A DNA stretch of 64,000 bases from Vicia villosa (lineage: Eukaryota; Streptophyta; Magnoliopsida; Fabales; Fabaceae), in the NCBI RefSeq assembly GCF_029867415.1, contig NC_081183.1, positions 113,435,061-113,499,060 of the forward strand. Reading direction: 5' to 3'. Below are positions 46,099 to 57,579 of this stretch, in pieces. The position numbers were made by a program, and so were the translations under genes. How positions within the stretch are numbered: position 1 is the first letter of the stretch; each line of letters starts with the position of its first letter. The notes below the pieces were generated by a model. It was given only the letters and a program-made list of their open reading frames with translations. It searched no databases and was not told the DNA's origin.

Positions 46099-49000
46099 CA
46101 TTCCAGTCGGGAGGTTGCATAATTGGCGCAGAGATTAATGCTCGTTTAAGCGTATGGAATGCTTCAGTGCATTTATCGGTAAAAATGAATTCGGCGTCTT
46201 TCATTAGTAGTTCAGTTAAGGGTTTTGTAATTTTAGAGAAATCCTTAATGAAACGTCGGTAAAAACCAGCGTGTCCCAGAAAACTTCTTATTTCTCTAAC
46301 GGTTTTGGGAGGTTGAAGGTTTTCGATAATTTCAATTTTAGCTTTATCTACTTCGATCCCTCTATCGGATACGATGTGTCCAAGTACAATTCCTTGTCGA
46401 ACCATGAAATGGCATTTTTCCCAATTAAGGACTAGGTTAACGCTTACGCATCGTTTAAGTACCAGTTCAAGGTTCTCTAAACATGTTTCGAAACTTCCTC
46501 CACAGACAGAGAAGTCGTCCATAAAGACCTCCATTATTCCATCTAAGAAGTCGGCAAATATTGCCATCATGCATCTTTGGAAGGTCGCGGGTGCATTGCA
46601 TAGTCCAAAAGGCATTCGTCTATAAGCGAATGTACCATAAGGACAGGTAAATGTGGTCTTCTCTTGGTCGTCAGGGTGGATAGGAATTTGGAAAAATCCG
46701 GAGTATCCATCCAGATAACAGAAATGCGAGTGTTTAGCTAGGAGTTCGAGCATTTGATCTATGAAAGGTAAAGGGAAATGGTCTTTTCGGGTGGCTTTGT
46801 TTAGCTTCCTGAAGTCAATGCACATTCTCCATCTAGTTTGGGTACGTTGTGCTACAGATTCGCCTTTAGCGTTTGTGATTACAGTAACTCCTCCTTTCTT
46901 TCGTACGACGTGAATAGGGCTAACCCATTTACTATCGGATATAGGATATATTATTCCGGCTTCTAGCAGTTTTTGGATTTCCTTTTTAACCACATCGCTC
47001 ATAATAGGATTTATTCGCCTTTGATGTTCCCTAGAGGTTTTACTATCGTCTTCGAGCATAATGCGGTGCATACACAGAGAAGGGCTTATACCTTTCAGAT
47101 CTGATATGTTATATCCTAAAGCGGTCGGGTATTTTCTTAGGACATTAAGTAATTTTTCAGTCTCGGTTCGTCCTAAGTTGGCGTTCACTATAACTGGTCG
47201 GTTTAGTTCTTCGTCTAGAAATTCGTATCTAAGATCGGTAGGAAGTGTTTTCAGCTCTATAGCAGGTTTCTTAGGTCCAGGTATAGGATCGGGAGTTAAA
47301 GCTAAGCATTCACTCAGGTGGTCATCTTGATATTCCTCACGCCAGTTGTCATCTTCAAGAATTGGCGGCATAGGAATTCTTAGGATCTCAGTTTCCTTAT
47401 TTGGTTCGGATTTTATTTCTTTGACACACTCGTCGATTATGTCAGAAGAACAGCATGTGTCAATTATAGAAGGTGCTTTTAGGTATTGGGAAAGGATAAA
47501 TTCTATTTTCTCTTCTCCTACTTCGAAAGTAAGCTTTCCTCGCTTTACATCTATAATTGCACCAACGGTTGCTAAGAACGGTCTTCCTAATATGATCGGG
47601 ATGTTAGAATCTTCTTGGATATCCATTATGATGAAGTCAGTTGGGATGTAGAATTGACCTACACGAACAGGGATATTCTCTAACATTCCTACAGGGTATT
47701 TGACTGAACGGTCAGCTAGTTGAAGAGACATTCTCATTGCTTTAAGCTCACCTAGATTTAGTTTCTTACAGGTTGAAAGAGGCATCAAACTAACACTAGC
47801 TCCTAAATTGCACAAGGCCTTCTCTATAATGGTTTTACCTATTACGCAGGGTATAGAGAAACTACCAGGGTCTTTTAGTTTTGGAGGCATGTTATTTTGG
47901 ATGATAGCGCTACATTCAGCGGTAAGTGTTACGGTTTCGTTATCCTCGAGTTTCTTTTTGTTTGATAAGACTTCTTTTAGGAATTTAGCGTACGAAGGCA
48001 TTTCAGTTATGGCTTCTGTGAATGGTATGGTTATGTTTAATTGTTTTAGAAGTTCTACAAATCTTTTAAATTGCGCTTCGGTTTTTGATTTAACTAATCT
48101 CTGAGGATAAGGAATTGGTGGCTTATAAGGTGGTGGTGGAACATAAGGTTTCTCTTTTTCAGGTTCCACTTCGTTATTGTTCTCATTAGTCTTAGCAGTT
48201 TGGTCATCAGTTGATGTCTTTTGGGTTTCCTTTGGCTCTTGTTGTGACATGGGTACGTTTTGAGTTCTAGGATCAATGGGTCCATCGTAATTCGTTCCAC
48301 TTCGCAATGTTATCGCGTTCGCATGTCCTTTAGGATTAGGTTGTGGTTGAGCAGGAAACGTGCCAGCAGGGGCAGCAGTAGGTGCTTGTTGTTGGGCTAC
48401 TTGTGAGATTTGATTTTCTAGCATTTTGTTATGAGTAGCTAAAGCATCTACTTTGTTCGATAGTTGTTTTAGTTGCTCGTTGTTGTGAATGTTTTGGTTC
48501 AGGAAGTCTTTATTGGTTTGTTGTTGGGAAGCTATAAAGTTCTCCATCATGATTTCTAGATTCGACTTCCTAGGGGTATTTTGAGCAGCTACAGGCGCTT
48601 TTTGGTAGCCAGGTGGTACAGCAGGTGCTTGTCCAGGCGCGTACAACGCATTGTTGTTCTTATAAGAAAAGTTCGGGTGGTTTTTCCATCCAGGGTTGTA
48701 CGTGTTAGAATAAGGGTTTCCTTGAGCATAGTTTACTTGATCAGATGGGACTCTAGTCAAGAGTTGACATTCGGCAACTACATGTCCAGTCAATCCACAG
48801 ATCTCGCAGTTAGGTGTTACAGCAGCAGCGGTGGCTGAAGGAGTGATGGTTAAGTTCTCGATCTTTTGAGTTAAAGCGTCTACTTTAGCGTTAACGCGGT
48901 CTATACCACTTACTTCGTACATTCCTCCTTTGGTTTGGGTTTTCTCTAGAGCGGCTCGTTCTCCACCCCATTGGTAATGGTTTTGTGCCATGTTCTCTAT

Positions 49001-49506
49001 GAGTTTGTATGCTTCATCATGGGGTTTGTCCATTAATGCTCCGCCAGCAGCGGCATCTATAGTCATTTTAGTGTTATATAAGAGACCACCATAGAAAGTA
49101 TGGATGATCAGCCATGGTTCGAGTCCATGATGAGGGCATATTCTGAGCATGTCCTTGTAACGTTCCCAAGCTTCGAAGAGTGATTCGTTATCTTTCTGGG
49201 TAAATCCGTTGATTTGACCTCTAAGCATAGCAGTTTTGCTAGGCGGAAAGTATCTCGCTAAGAATAGTCTCTTCAATTCGTCGCATGTAGTTATGGAATT
49301 AGAAGGCAGGGATTGAAGCCACGCTCTAGCTCCATCTCTAACTTCGGGATAATTTGATTGATTTGATCAGTAAAAGTCAATTCCTGATTAATAGGAATTG
49401 GTGCTACTTCGGGAAGATTGCGAGCTCGACGTTTGACGTTAATGAAACGTTCGATCTCGTTAATTCGTTGTATTAAATCTCCTCCTTGTGAACGAGTATT
49501 TGGCAT
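46099..49506 (-). pseudogene. Athila gag-protease-RT (first part of gag-pol)
   Basis: ATG at 49506 begins MPNTRSQGGDLIQRINEIER. The gag core is abridged and out of phase near 49345-49365, where the part expected before the RDGARAWLQSL segment is missing. From there to 46099 the frame is open for over 1,060 codons. It has gag ARYFPPSKTAMLRGQI, a perfect CCHC knuckle CEICGLTGHVVAEC (about 48815-48770), and a Pro/Gln-rich linker. The protease active site reads CNLGASVSLMP (about 47813-47780), with Asn where Athila proteases normally have Asp, so it is probably inactive. RT follows with WRMCIDFRKLNKATRKDHFPLP, MPFGLCNAPATFQRCM and catalytic FMDDFSV (about 46530). It is cut at 46099 by the solo LTR. 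Confidence 0.9.
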
Positions 49507-49584
49507 ACAATCGTTCAGAAAGAAAAGGAAGAATTGTCCTAGTCTCTACGTTGTAATAGTGAGTTACGATATCGACTTAAATAG

Positions 49585-49602
49585 TCCCCGGCAACGGCGC
49601 CA
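49585..49602 (-). other. Primer binding site of Athila (tRNA-Asp type)
   Basis: The minus strand reads TGGCGCCGTTGCCGGGGA, the classical Athila PBS, six bases inside the 5' LTR. Confidence 0.93.
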
Positions 49603-50840
49603 AAAACTTGATCGCGACTTTACGTGTCTATTAATCTGATGACTGCAAGTGCACAGTCGTGTCGTGTAGTTTTAAAAGATATCGAATCCACAGGGACTAT
49701 GAATCGATCTACCGTTATCTAAGGTTACTATGTAAAGCTAGGGCTACTGAAATTTTGATTGTTCCTAAGGGATAGTGATAGTGAGAAATAAAGAATATAA
49801 TAAAAGACAGGTATCAGTATGTATTTCGTTTAACTTAAGGTAATCCGAAGGTCCATTGGCTTTTGCATAATTTAACTAAAAATCTTTACTAATTAAATTG
49901 ATTAAAAATCCTCGTCTCAAACTTTCGCTCTGTTGATTCAGATTACTATCCTAATCCTAATGTACGCTTTCGCCATCCCATTAGATTTTAGAAGAGCTTT
50001 TTGGAAACAACGTAATTAATAAAATGCCTATTTTATGAAGTTGTTATCTATTTAAATATCCTAATCTCAAACTTTCGCTCTATTGACTCGGAACATGCTA
50101 ATATCCCTAACGTACGCTTTCGCCATCCCGCTCGGGTGTAAAAACAATTTTTGAAAATAAATAAGTCCCAATTAGTTTTAATACGCTTTCGCCATCCTTA
50201 AAACTAATGTCCTACGTCTACTATCTGGTTAAAGATCTCAAAATTTCGCTCTATTGATTTTAACCTTTGACCGTCTTAACCCCTCAAACTTTCGCTCTGT
50301 TGGTTTTAAGACTTACTAATTAAATTAGACATATAAACCAAAAATAAGTGATATTTAATAAAACATAATTAAGCCAATTTATTTCGGATCCCTCGGTTAA
50401 CTTACTCTACATACCGACACCTTAGTAATTTAGCCAGACATATTAATATGGTTAAACATGCATAAATAGATTCGGTTTATAATAATAGGCATGTTAATAG
50501 GCATACAATATATCATGCAAATAAAATATAAATAAGGCGGTAAATATTAAACATGAATTAAATAAATGGCAAGTAAATCTTCAAGTATCGAACCTCCACC
50601 ACAAGTTGGTTGGATCGTTCTTCGGAAGTTACACGGGCAGAAAATAAAACAAGGAAATAAAAACGATAAATCTAACGTAAGGCTAGATTTATAAAAAGTT
50701 CACAACAATTTCCGGTGTAGAAATCGTTGTGAGAAAATAAGTGTTTGAGTGAAAGCAGAATGGAAAATATGATTCGCGGTACAATTTCGGCAGCACTTCG
50801 TTAGCAGGAAATCGGACACTTTGGACTGAAGTGACTACTT

Positions 50841-50850
50841 CTATTTATAG
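50841..50850 (-). promoter_or_regulatory. TATA box of the Athila 5' LTR
   Basis: The minus strand reads CTTCCCCTATAAATAGAAG. It lies about 510 bp from the U3 end and 54 bp downstream of the nearest GAGACG palindrome. Confidence 0.65.
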
Positions 50851-50903
50851 GGGAAGCTTTGCAGTTGCTTTGCATGAAAAGAGGAGATTCTGCAGACTGG
50901 CTT

Positions 50904-51045
50904 GGAGACGTGCGTCTCCGATTCTTCAGGGAGACTGGGTGCATGACTTGAGACGTGCGCCTCAAGTGGAGAATCTTCAGGGAAATGGAGACGTGCGTCT
51001 CCCTTTTGCTGATGTGGCATAGGGACGTTGGAGACGTGCGTCTCC
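50904..51045. promoter_or_regulatory. Palindrome cluster (GAGACGTGCGTCTC) in the Athila 5' LTR
   Basis: Sites are at 50904-50919, 50987-51002 and 51030-51045. A partly damaged one lies at 50947-50966, where CGTCTC became CGCCTC. They lie directly upstream of the TATA box at 50841, the normal place for activator sites in U3. Confidence 0.7.
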
Positions 51046-51366
51046 TCTTACTTGTGTGCATTGGGCTGCTTTCCTTCGTGGGCTGGATTGCTTCATTGGG
51101 TCTTTGGGTCTCTTTCAGCACACTTGGGCCTTATTTGTACTCCCTTTTTACTTCAGCACCTATTCTTCGTCTTTTAGGCATAGATATGGGTCGTTTTAGC
51201 TTCATTTCTTCTCTTTTTCGCAATTAGTCATAATATGAGTGTAAAACCTGAAACAAAGCAAAAACTCGCGTAATATCATAATAAATCAATATAATAAACG
51301 GAAAATGCTATAAATATCTATGAATTTCAAGCTAAATATACGATATAAAATCGTGTTATCAGATAC

Positions 51367-52271
51367 GAATCATGATCACACATCGCATACATATCAATAC
51401 ACTGCATATAGTATCTCATAATAAACTCATGCATAACATACAACGTTTCTCATTTATTTTGAGGGACTCATTACATAACGCATGCATCATGGCATTATAT
51501 AAATTGCTACACCTATTGCAGAATACAGGTACAGACAAATGAACAAAATCTCTCCAACTTTCCCAGATCTAATTCAGCTACTACGAACGGTACTGACACG
51601 GTCGACGCTCGAAGATCTAATTCATTTACCACGAACGGTGGTGACACGATCATCCTCAAAGATCTAATTCATTTACCACGAACGGTGGTGACACGATCAT
51701 CCTCAAAGATCTAATTCATTTACCACGAACGGTGGTGACACGATCATTTTCAGAGATCTAATTCCGTCATCACGAATGGTGTGGACACGATCAATTACCT
51801 CTTCAGTCTAATTCAGTTACTACGAACAGTACTGACATGACTCAAAAGGATCTAATTCCATCATCACGAACGGTGTGGACACGATCAATTATCCCTTAAA
51901 GTCTAATTCAGTCACTACGAACGGTGCTGACACGACAAGAGAATCTAATTCTATCATCACGAACGGTGAAGACACGATCATCTTTCCAAGATCTAATTCA
52001 GGTATTACGAACGGTACTGACACGATCAATTCTCAAGATTTAATTCATCTACTACGAACAGTAATGACACGATCAACATTCAAACAACTACTGCTGCAAG
52101 TTCAGATACATAACTTATCTTAATACTCATCTGGATGGCATCTCTAAGCCCATCCCCCGATGGTACAAATTTCTGGGTATTCTAGTGTTCAATCCTCTTC
52201 CACCTTCAGATACCGACTGGTATACAAACCACTCTACATCTTCAGGTTTAAGAAAATTGAACAGGGGCAAC
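51367..52271 (+). other. Ogre-A 3' untranslated region, second part
   Basis: Ogre-A sequence resumes after the Athila element. The stretch is non-coding, holds a tandem array (51565-52082), and ends with a purine-rich tract (about 52250-52271, AGAAAATTGAACAGGGGCAA) directly before the 3' LTR. That tract is the likely polypurine tract. Confidence 0.75.
51565..52082 (+). repeat. 47-bp tandem array in the Ogre-A 3' UTR
   Basis: Eleven units begin with (A)GATCTAATTC or close variants. The starts at 51565, 51613, 51660, 51707 and 51754 show a 47-48 bp period; later units vary from 41 to 52 bp. The core is TAATTC..ACGAACGGT..TGACACGATCA, with a short inverted repeat ACCAC..GTGGT. Units starting at 51613 and 51660 are nearly identical, while outer units diverge, as expected of local array growth. 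Ogre 3' UTRs are known sources of satellite repeats in legumes. Confidence 0.92.
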
Positions 52272-52637
52272 TGTCATACTCCAAAATTTCCCCATACTAT
52301 TTCTCTTGTGCAAAGTTCAAAACAATACGCAAAGCTCCAAGACACACTCTCCTAAACAAGGCTCAGAAACTAGGGTTTGGGTTGTTCAAAGGAAAATCAA
52401 TGAATCAATGGCTCCAAGGCATCCCATATGGCTCAAAATATCCCACATTACCTCTATGACAAGTATCAAAGTCTCAGCTTAAAGGATTGGTCTCTCAATT
52501 GTTCAGAAAGTCAACAATCGACTAGGTTAACCTAAAAGTCAACTGTGGTCAAAGTAAAGTCAAAACTCCTGATTTTTTGTCAAGATCTTCATATTGAAGT
52601 ATCACTCACCATTTGATCAAGGATTGATCATGGTTCA
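52272..52637 (+). repeat. Beginning of the Ogre-A 3' LTR
   Basis: It starts TGTCATACTCC after the polypurine tract and matches 7-372 over 366 bp with 7 substitutions and no indel. It is interrupted at 52637 by Ogre-B, and the remainder is outside the window. Confidence 0.93.
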
Positions 52638-52871
52638 TGTCATACCCCAAAATTTGCCCACCATATTCAAATATTCAAATTATTTCAAAATTGGATTTTT
52701 TATAAAATTTTAAGGTCATTCACATTGACGTCTTGAATTTTATAAATATTCGATTTTAAGTCTATTTTAAAATTTAATAATTTACTCTTAAATTATTTAT
52801 ATTTTATTAATTGCAAAATATTTTCCCATGCTTCATACACTTTCAATTGGCTTTTATTTCAAACAAATAAT

Positions 52872-52945
52872 ATAGCGCAATTGGTAAGGAGGTAAGGCTT
52901 GCGAGAACAAAGTCTCGGGTTCGAACCCCACTTCTAACACTTTTT
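52872..52945 (+). other. tRNA-like module (pol III boxes A and B) in the Ogre-B LTR
   Basis: TAGCGCAATTGGTAAGG (box A-like) is followed about 45 bp later by GGGTTCGAACCCC, a perfect box B with a pairing T-arm, then by T-rich sequence. No full acceptor stem is apparent. It lies upstream of the LTR TATA box, so in U3. A tRNA-derived SINE head is an alternative. Confidence 0.55.
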
Positions 52946-53317
52946 TCTTTTATTTTTTTCTAATTATAGTTAATTTAATTTTATTAAAAAATCACAAAAA
53001 ATCAATTTTTTATCATTTTATTTTTAATTTTCGCACTATTTAAATATGCATTTTTTAAAATAGTCAATTTTCACTTTTATGCATTTTTTAGTCAAAAAAT
53101 TATCAAAATCATAAAATATTCAAAAAATCCAAAAAAATAAGTTTTTAATTTTATTTGTTCTATTTTTAACATTTTTCACAACTTGGGTAACAAGTAAAGA
53201 TCTTTTTAAAAAATATTAGTTAATCATTTAAAAGATCACAATCAAATTATTTTTGATTTGAGCTTTTAATGAATAGTTAATATTTGATATTTTTTTCCGT
53301 ATTTGTTGACTAAGTTA

Positions 53318-53330
53318 CAATATAAATATC
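53318..53330 (+). promoter_or_regulatory. TATA box of the Ogre-B LTR
   Basis: AATATAAATATC is followed by ACACATTAAGC about 25-30 bp downstream and a long CT-rich leader (53370-53460). Confidence 0.5.
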
Positions 53331-54039
53331 ACTAATTTTTACACATTAAGCATTGACAACAACTTTCTAACCCTTATTCTCACTCTCTCTCTCTCTTCTC
53401 ACAAACACAAAAATTATTTTCTCCTCCTTCTCTCTAAGATCAAACTTCACTTTCTCTCATGAATACCATAACAAATTCATAGGTTGTTGAAGAACATCAA
53501 AAACACTTTCAAAAAGAAACTCAAGAACTTACATCTTCCTCTCACCGTAGAACCGAGTGGTTCAACGCACATCTTTCCTCCACAAACCGCCATCGAAGCC
53601 CTCAGGTGGTGTTGTTTATTTTTTTATCAGCTTTTTGTTTTTTTTTTGGTTCAATTGATGGCCAATGATTTCATATGAGGCCTCCCTTTACAAAAGTTTT
53701 TCTCAATTTTAAATCTTTCAAAAGGTTTTGCCCAATGATTTAACATGAGGCCCCCCCTTTTCAAAAGTTTTTAATCTTTTCAAAAACCTTGTTTTGGCCA
53801 ATGATGATACCTGTGGCCTGTTTTTTTTTAAATCATTGCTTTTGTCATTGTTGCTACATTTTAGTTTAAATTTATGTTTTTACAATCATAATCTTTTTTT
53901 AAACTCTTGGGAATTTTTGCCCTTTTAGCCACGCTCTAACTTTCTGAACCTTTCTTTATTTCTTGGGAAAATTTAAATTATATGAGGCCAAACCCATTTT
54001 ATAATATTTTTATTTTGTTATTGTAATTATTATCATTAC

Positions 54040-54183
54040 TAACTTTTTTTATTATAATTATTATTATTATTACTAATTATTTTGTTAATTACTTTTATTA
54101 TTATTATTATATTATTGTTATTATTACTATTATACTATTATTATTTTTATTACATTATTATTATTACTATTATTATTCTTATT
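54040..54183 (+). repeat. TTA trinucleotide microsatellite in the Ogre-B LTR
   Basis: An imperfect run of TTA/TAT units with interruptions. It has no coding content. Confidence 0.85.
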
Positions 54184-56282
54184 TTTTTTCAGGTACTTCC
54201 TTTCGCTAAGGAGGAGTGGTGCAGGAATATGGATTTACCATTGTTATGACATGAAACTTATGCCTCTTCGAAAACCCCATCGGTACGCCATGGACCTTCA
54301 ACACTCACCACACATGATCCAGAGCTAAGTTCTTAATCTTTTCTTTATTTCTAAATAGTTTTTAATTATATTTTTGTTTTGTTTTACACTAAAAAACCTT
54401 TTCCAAAATTATTTCTTCTCTTTTAAACTAACTCTTTTTTTATTAAAATTTATTTAAATAAACATAATTTAGTTAAAATATTTTTAATTAGGGTTTTAAT
54501 TTTAATTAAATTATTTTAATTAGGGGTCATTAATTTTTAAACCAAATTAGGATTTAGGTTTTTACTAGATTAATTTTGGTATAATTTTAAACCTTAATCC
54601 GAAGGTTTTAACCTTATGATGTCTTTTACCTTTGCCCCTGACTCTAAGAATCTCATTCTGGTAGGTGTTGCTCATTAACCCTAGTCTAGGTTTTTACCTA
54701 TTTCTTCTATTAACTCTGGTTAACTTTTAGCCCATTCAGGGTTTTCCTTTTGCCTCGCCCATTTTATTTGTTTGCCTAAATTATTACTATTTTAATTTTT
54801 GATCTGCCACGTTATAATTGTTAAGGTCTTTAATGCACTAATGTTTTATCTTCTTTGTGCCCAATTTTCAGGGTTAATCAAAATCTTTCAGCCAACGCGC
54901 CTCCAGATCAAAAAAGCTAAGTTCCCTTAATTTTTCTTATTATTACATAAATCTTTTCTTTATTACTTTTGCTTAGTTTTTTTTTACTAGTTCTTTTGAA
55001 TTTCAACCTCCTTTTTTTTATAAATGTAATTTTAATTAATTTAGATTGATAATTTTAAAATAATTATGATTAGTTTTATTATTAAATTAATTAGGTTAAA
55101 TAATTAGTTAAGATTTTTAAGCTAGTAATTATTTTAGGGTAATAATTAAATTTTTGGCTAATTAATTATTTTAATATTTGTAAACCCTGATTTTATTCTG
55201 ATCAACTGTTTTCATCATGATTACTAATCACTGTTATCCCTTATTATTCTCCTTTTAATTTTCAGAGTTCGAGGAAGATCAAGGCATTCAAGGATTTTGA
55301 CTAATTATTGTTCCCTCTTATTTTCTGTCTTTTATTTCCCCTTCCCCACAGGTGTTTATTGTAATAGCGTACGACTTTTATTTTTCTGCCTTTAATTTCT
55401 GCAATTTTAAACTGCGTGGTTAGTAATCTTAGGGAGTGCAAGCCTTGAACTGAATTAGATCACTAATTACAAGATAACAATATCTGAATTAACCACCTGA
55501 TTGTGCCACACACACCCCTTTAGGGTAATTCCTCTTGTTGCCTTGTTGCGTTTGTTGTCTGTTGCCTTATGATTATGTTGCCTCTAATTATACTAAATAA
55601 TAGTCAAGTTCCTCGATTCCGAGGATACCTAAAGCAAGGTTGCCTAAAGAGATTGAAAATCATCTAGTCCCTCGAAGTTGCCTCGGTAAAAGATGATTGT
55701 CCCAATTGCTAAGGTATCCTCGCATGATGCCTAAAAAGATTAATGACTATTTTATCTTTATCTAAGACTACCTGCCCTCTTTATGGTAGGGACAGTCTTG
55801 TGGCGAACGATTATTCTCGATGACCCTTTAACGTCCAATTGAAATACTTCCTGCCCTCTTATGGTATGGATAGACCCTTTCGCCTGAAAAGATAAAAGAA
55901 CGAATTTTAAAACTTAGGGTAGTTGCTATTAATTGCTTGCTCTTTTTCAAATTCAAATTCAAAATCTTTTCCCACTTCTTTTCAAAGAAACTTTTCAAAA
56001 GACTACGCTTATTTACAAGCTAAAGTCCTTCTTCGAAAATCTTTTCAAACAATTCAAACATTTTGAAAACAGAGTGAGCTAAGCAATTAAGAGCCCATGG
56101 ATAACCATGGATGCAAAGGGTGCCTTACACCTTCCCTTTGTATAACTTACCCCCCGAACTCAAAATCTTTCAAAAGGTCTTTTCCTGTTCTTTTAGCCTT
56201 TCTTATTGGATAAAATAAAAGTCGGTGGCGACTCTTGCTATCCGCACATTTCAAATAAAGTGAGTTCACCGTATTACAGAAC

Positions 56283-56300
56283 TGGCGACTCTATGGGGGA
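56283..56300 (+). other. Primer binding site of Ogre-B (variant)
   Basis: TGGCGACTCTATGGGGGA differs from the Ogre-A site (TGGCGACTCTGCTGGGGA) at three adjacent central positions. This could be decay or pairing with another arginine tRNA. Confidence 0.75.
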
Positions 56301-57101
56301 TGCTTTCGAATTAAAAGAGGGGTTACCTTAAAGTTTAGGATCACTTAAATGTTTGCTTTGCTTGCTTTATTTTAAAGGTTGCTTGGGAATTAAATGAAGG
56401 ACGAATCCTATACCCGGATTCAGGTACACTTAAGATAGGAGTGGCATAGTCATGGCGACCTCTTTCACATATGTGGGAGATGAGTCAATATGAAGTTCAC
56501 GCTTGAGTTAGGACTCCATAGATATATGCACACCTTTCTCAAATGAGGGAGGTCTATGTATGTAACTTTGGGTGCGCCGGAGCTCAAGGACCTTTAATTA
56601 CCCTTTAACCCATCTTGGCCTTAGGAACGTAGTGAGGGGACTACTCTTGACAAATGTTGAGAACTAGTCGCTACCCGATGCTACAATTCAGATAGGTTCT
56701 CTCTCAAAGTATCATTGCATGGTGCAAATGCATCATGTCCGAGGGTGCTTTAGAAGGACTAACAATTCTGAATAACTGGTAGAACCCTGTTGCTGAAATC
56801 TCTTTATTCATAGAAGTACCTTTGGGGAAGGGTAGTTACCTAGTCAAACTCCATGCAAAGCCTTTAAACCTAAGGACATTTGTGTCACTTGCTTGTGTGT
56901 GCTACTAACCCTTTTGTTTCCTTGCAGGATTTGCTTGTAGGACATTCATCCTTATTACCTTATGCTTTACCTATTATATTGCATTCGCATGACATCATGA
57001 CATCAGGACATCATAACATCACATGTTAATTAACCCTTTCAAGGATCTTGAAAATTTAGGGCGCACAATTGCAGGGACCCTTCTCAAAGGACTAAATTAT
57101 C

Positions 57102-57300
57102 ATCAAGGGGCAAGAGGATTTATTCTCCTCTGGCCACGTACCTTCTAATTCAAAGACACCGTACCTATCAAGGGGCAAGAGGATTTATTTTCCTCTGACC
57201 GTATGCCTTCCAGTTCAGAGACACGATACCTATCAAGGGGCAAGAGGATTTATTTTCCTCTAGCCATGTACCTTCAAAATCAGAGGTATCTCGAATCAGA
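57102..57300 (+). repeat. 65-bp tandem repeat, three units, in Ogre-B
   Basis: Units start at 57102, 57167 and 57232 with ATCAAGGGGCAAGAGGATTT. The 65-bp period is exact. They lie in the region that holds ORF1 in Ogre-A, but no reading frame is maintained. Confidence 0.88.
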
Positions 57301-57579
57301 GGCGATGACCCAGTCGATATGGTGAGCTTGATTCTCAAAGAAGGACGTTCAAATACAAAAGTCAGAATTCTTCAGAAAAAGATGCGACCAAATCACTTTC
57401 TATTGTTTCTAACTAAAATCCTAAAGATCCTTGAAAACATTGCATTTGCATTCATAACAGGTTTTCTCACAACAGGTATCTCATCCTCTCTCGCTGTTTA
57501 CTTCAGCCCAAATTTATTTTGAGCAATCAGTCAAACACCTTCAGGCTCAGAACATCCGATCCCAAACTATGACTGTGAA

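Larger units (their letters stand above)
29629..51361 (-). mobile_element. Athila-type Ty3/gypsy element nested in Ogre-A
   Basis: Two 1753-bp LTRs (29629-31381 and 49609-51361) bound the element and are flanked by GATAC. On the minus strand the order is PBS (aspartate-tRNA type, 49585-49602), gag-protease-RT (49506-46099), a solo-LTR insertion, RNase H-integrase (44263-42442), ATHILA ORF1-like gene 1 (42060-40714), an Ogre solo-LTR insertion, ATHILA ORF1-like gene 2 (33809-32448), and a polypurine tract beside the left LTR. The PBS type, LTR length and extra genes after integrase fit Athila. The LTRs differ at 17 positions by my count, with no indel, so the insertion is young. Confidence 0.95.
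49609..51361 (-). repeat. Athila 5' LTR (right copy)
   Basis: It is 1753 bp with the same termini as the left copy and is followed by GATAC (51362-51366). Relative to the left copy I count 17 substitutions and no indels. One of them disrupts the second palindrome of the regulatory cluster (50947-50966). Being upstream of gag-pol, this copy supplies the promoter. Confidence 0.95.
7..52637 (+). mobile_element. Ogre-A: Ty3/gypsy LTR retrotransposon (Tat/Ogre lineage), interrupted by nested elements
   Basis: The element reads left to right as LTR (7-3851), PBS, leader, ORF1, gag-protease, RT, RNase H, archaeal-type RNase H, integrase, 3' UTR with tandem repeats, and the first 366 bp of the 3' LTR. 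Ogre identity rests on the combination of long LTRs, PBS type, ORF1 upstream of gag, dual RNase H and a 3' UTR array. Its sequence resumes exactly after each insertion: T (10987-25715), a SIRE solo LTR (27557-28400) and Athila (29629-51361). The rest of the 3' LTR is displaced by Ogre-B at 52638 and lies outside the window. The bases before the element (2-6, CATGG) would be the target duplication, but the partner is not visible. Coding parts carry four in-frame stops and no frameshift that I can see. Confidence 0.93.
52638..56278 (+). repeat. 5' LTR of Ogre-B
   Basis: It starts TGTCATACCCC and ends CCGTATTACA, 3641 bp. The ends and the last approximately 900 bp resemble the Ogre-A LTR, but the first 2 kb are different. 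It has a TATA-like AATATAAATATC at about 53318-53330, a tRNA-like module at about 52872-52945 and a TTA-type microsatellite at about 54040-54183. Confidence 0.9.

Noticed and set aside
51565..52082. CRISPR-like array
   Set aside because: The units are contiguous tandem repeats without unique spacers, in a plant retrotransposon 3' UTR.
52872..52945. Functional tRNA gene in the Ogre-B LTR
   Set aside because: Boxes A and B are good, but no matching acceptor stem is seen and the segment is embedded in an LTR.
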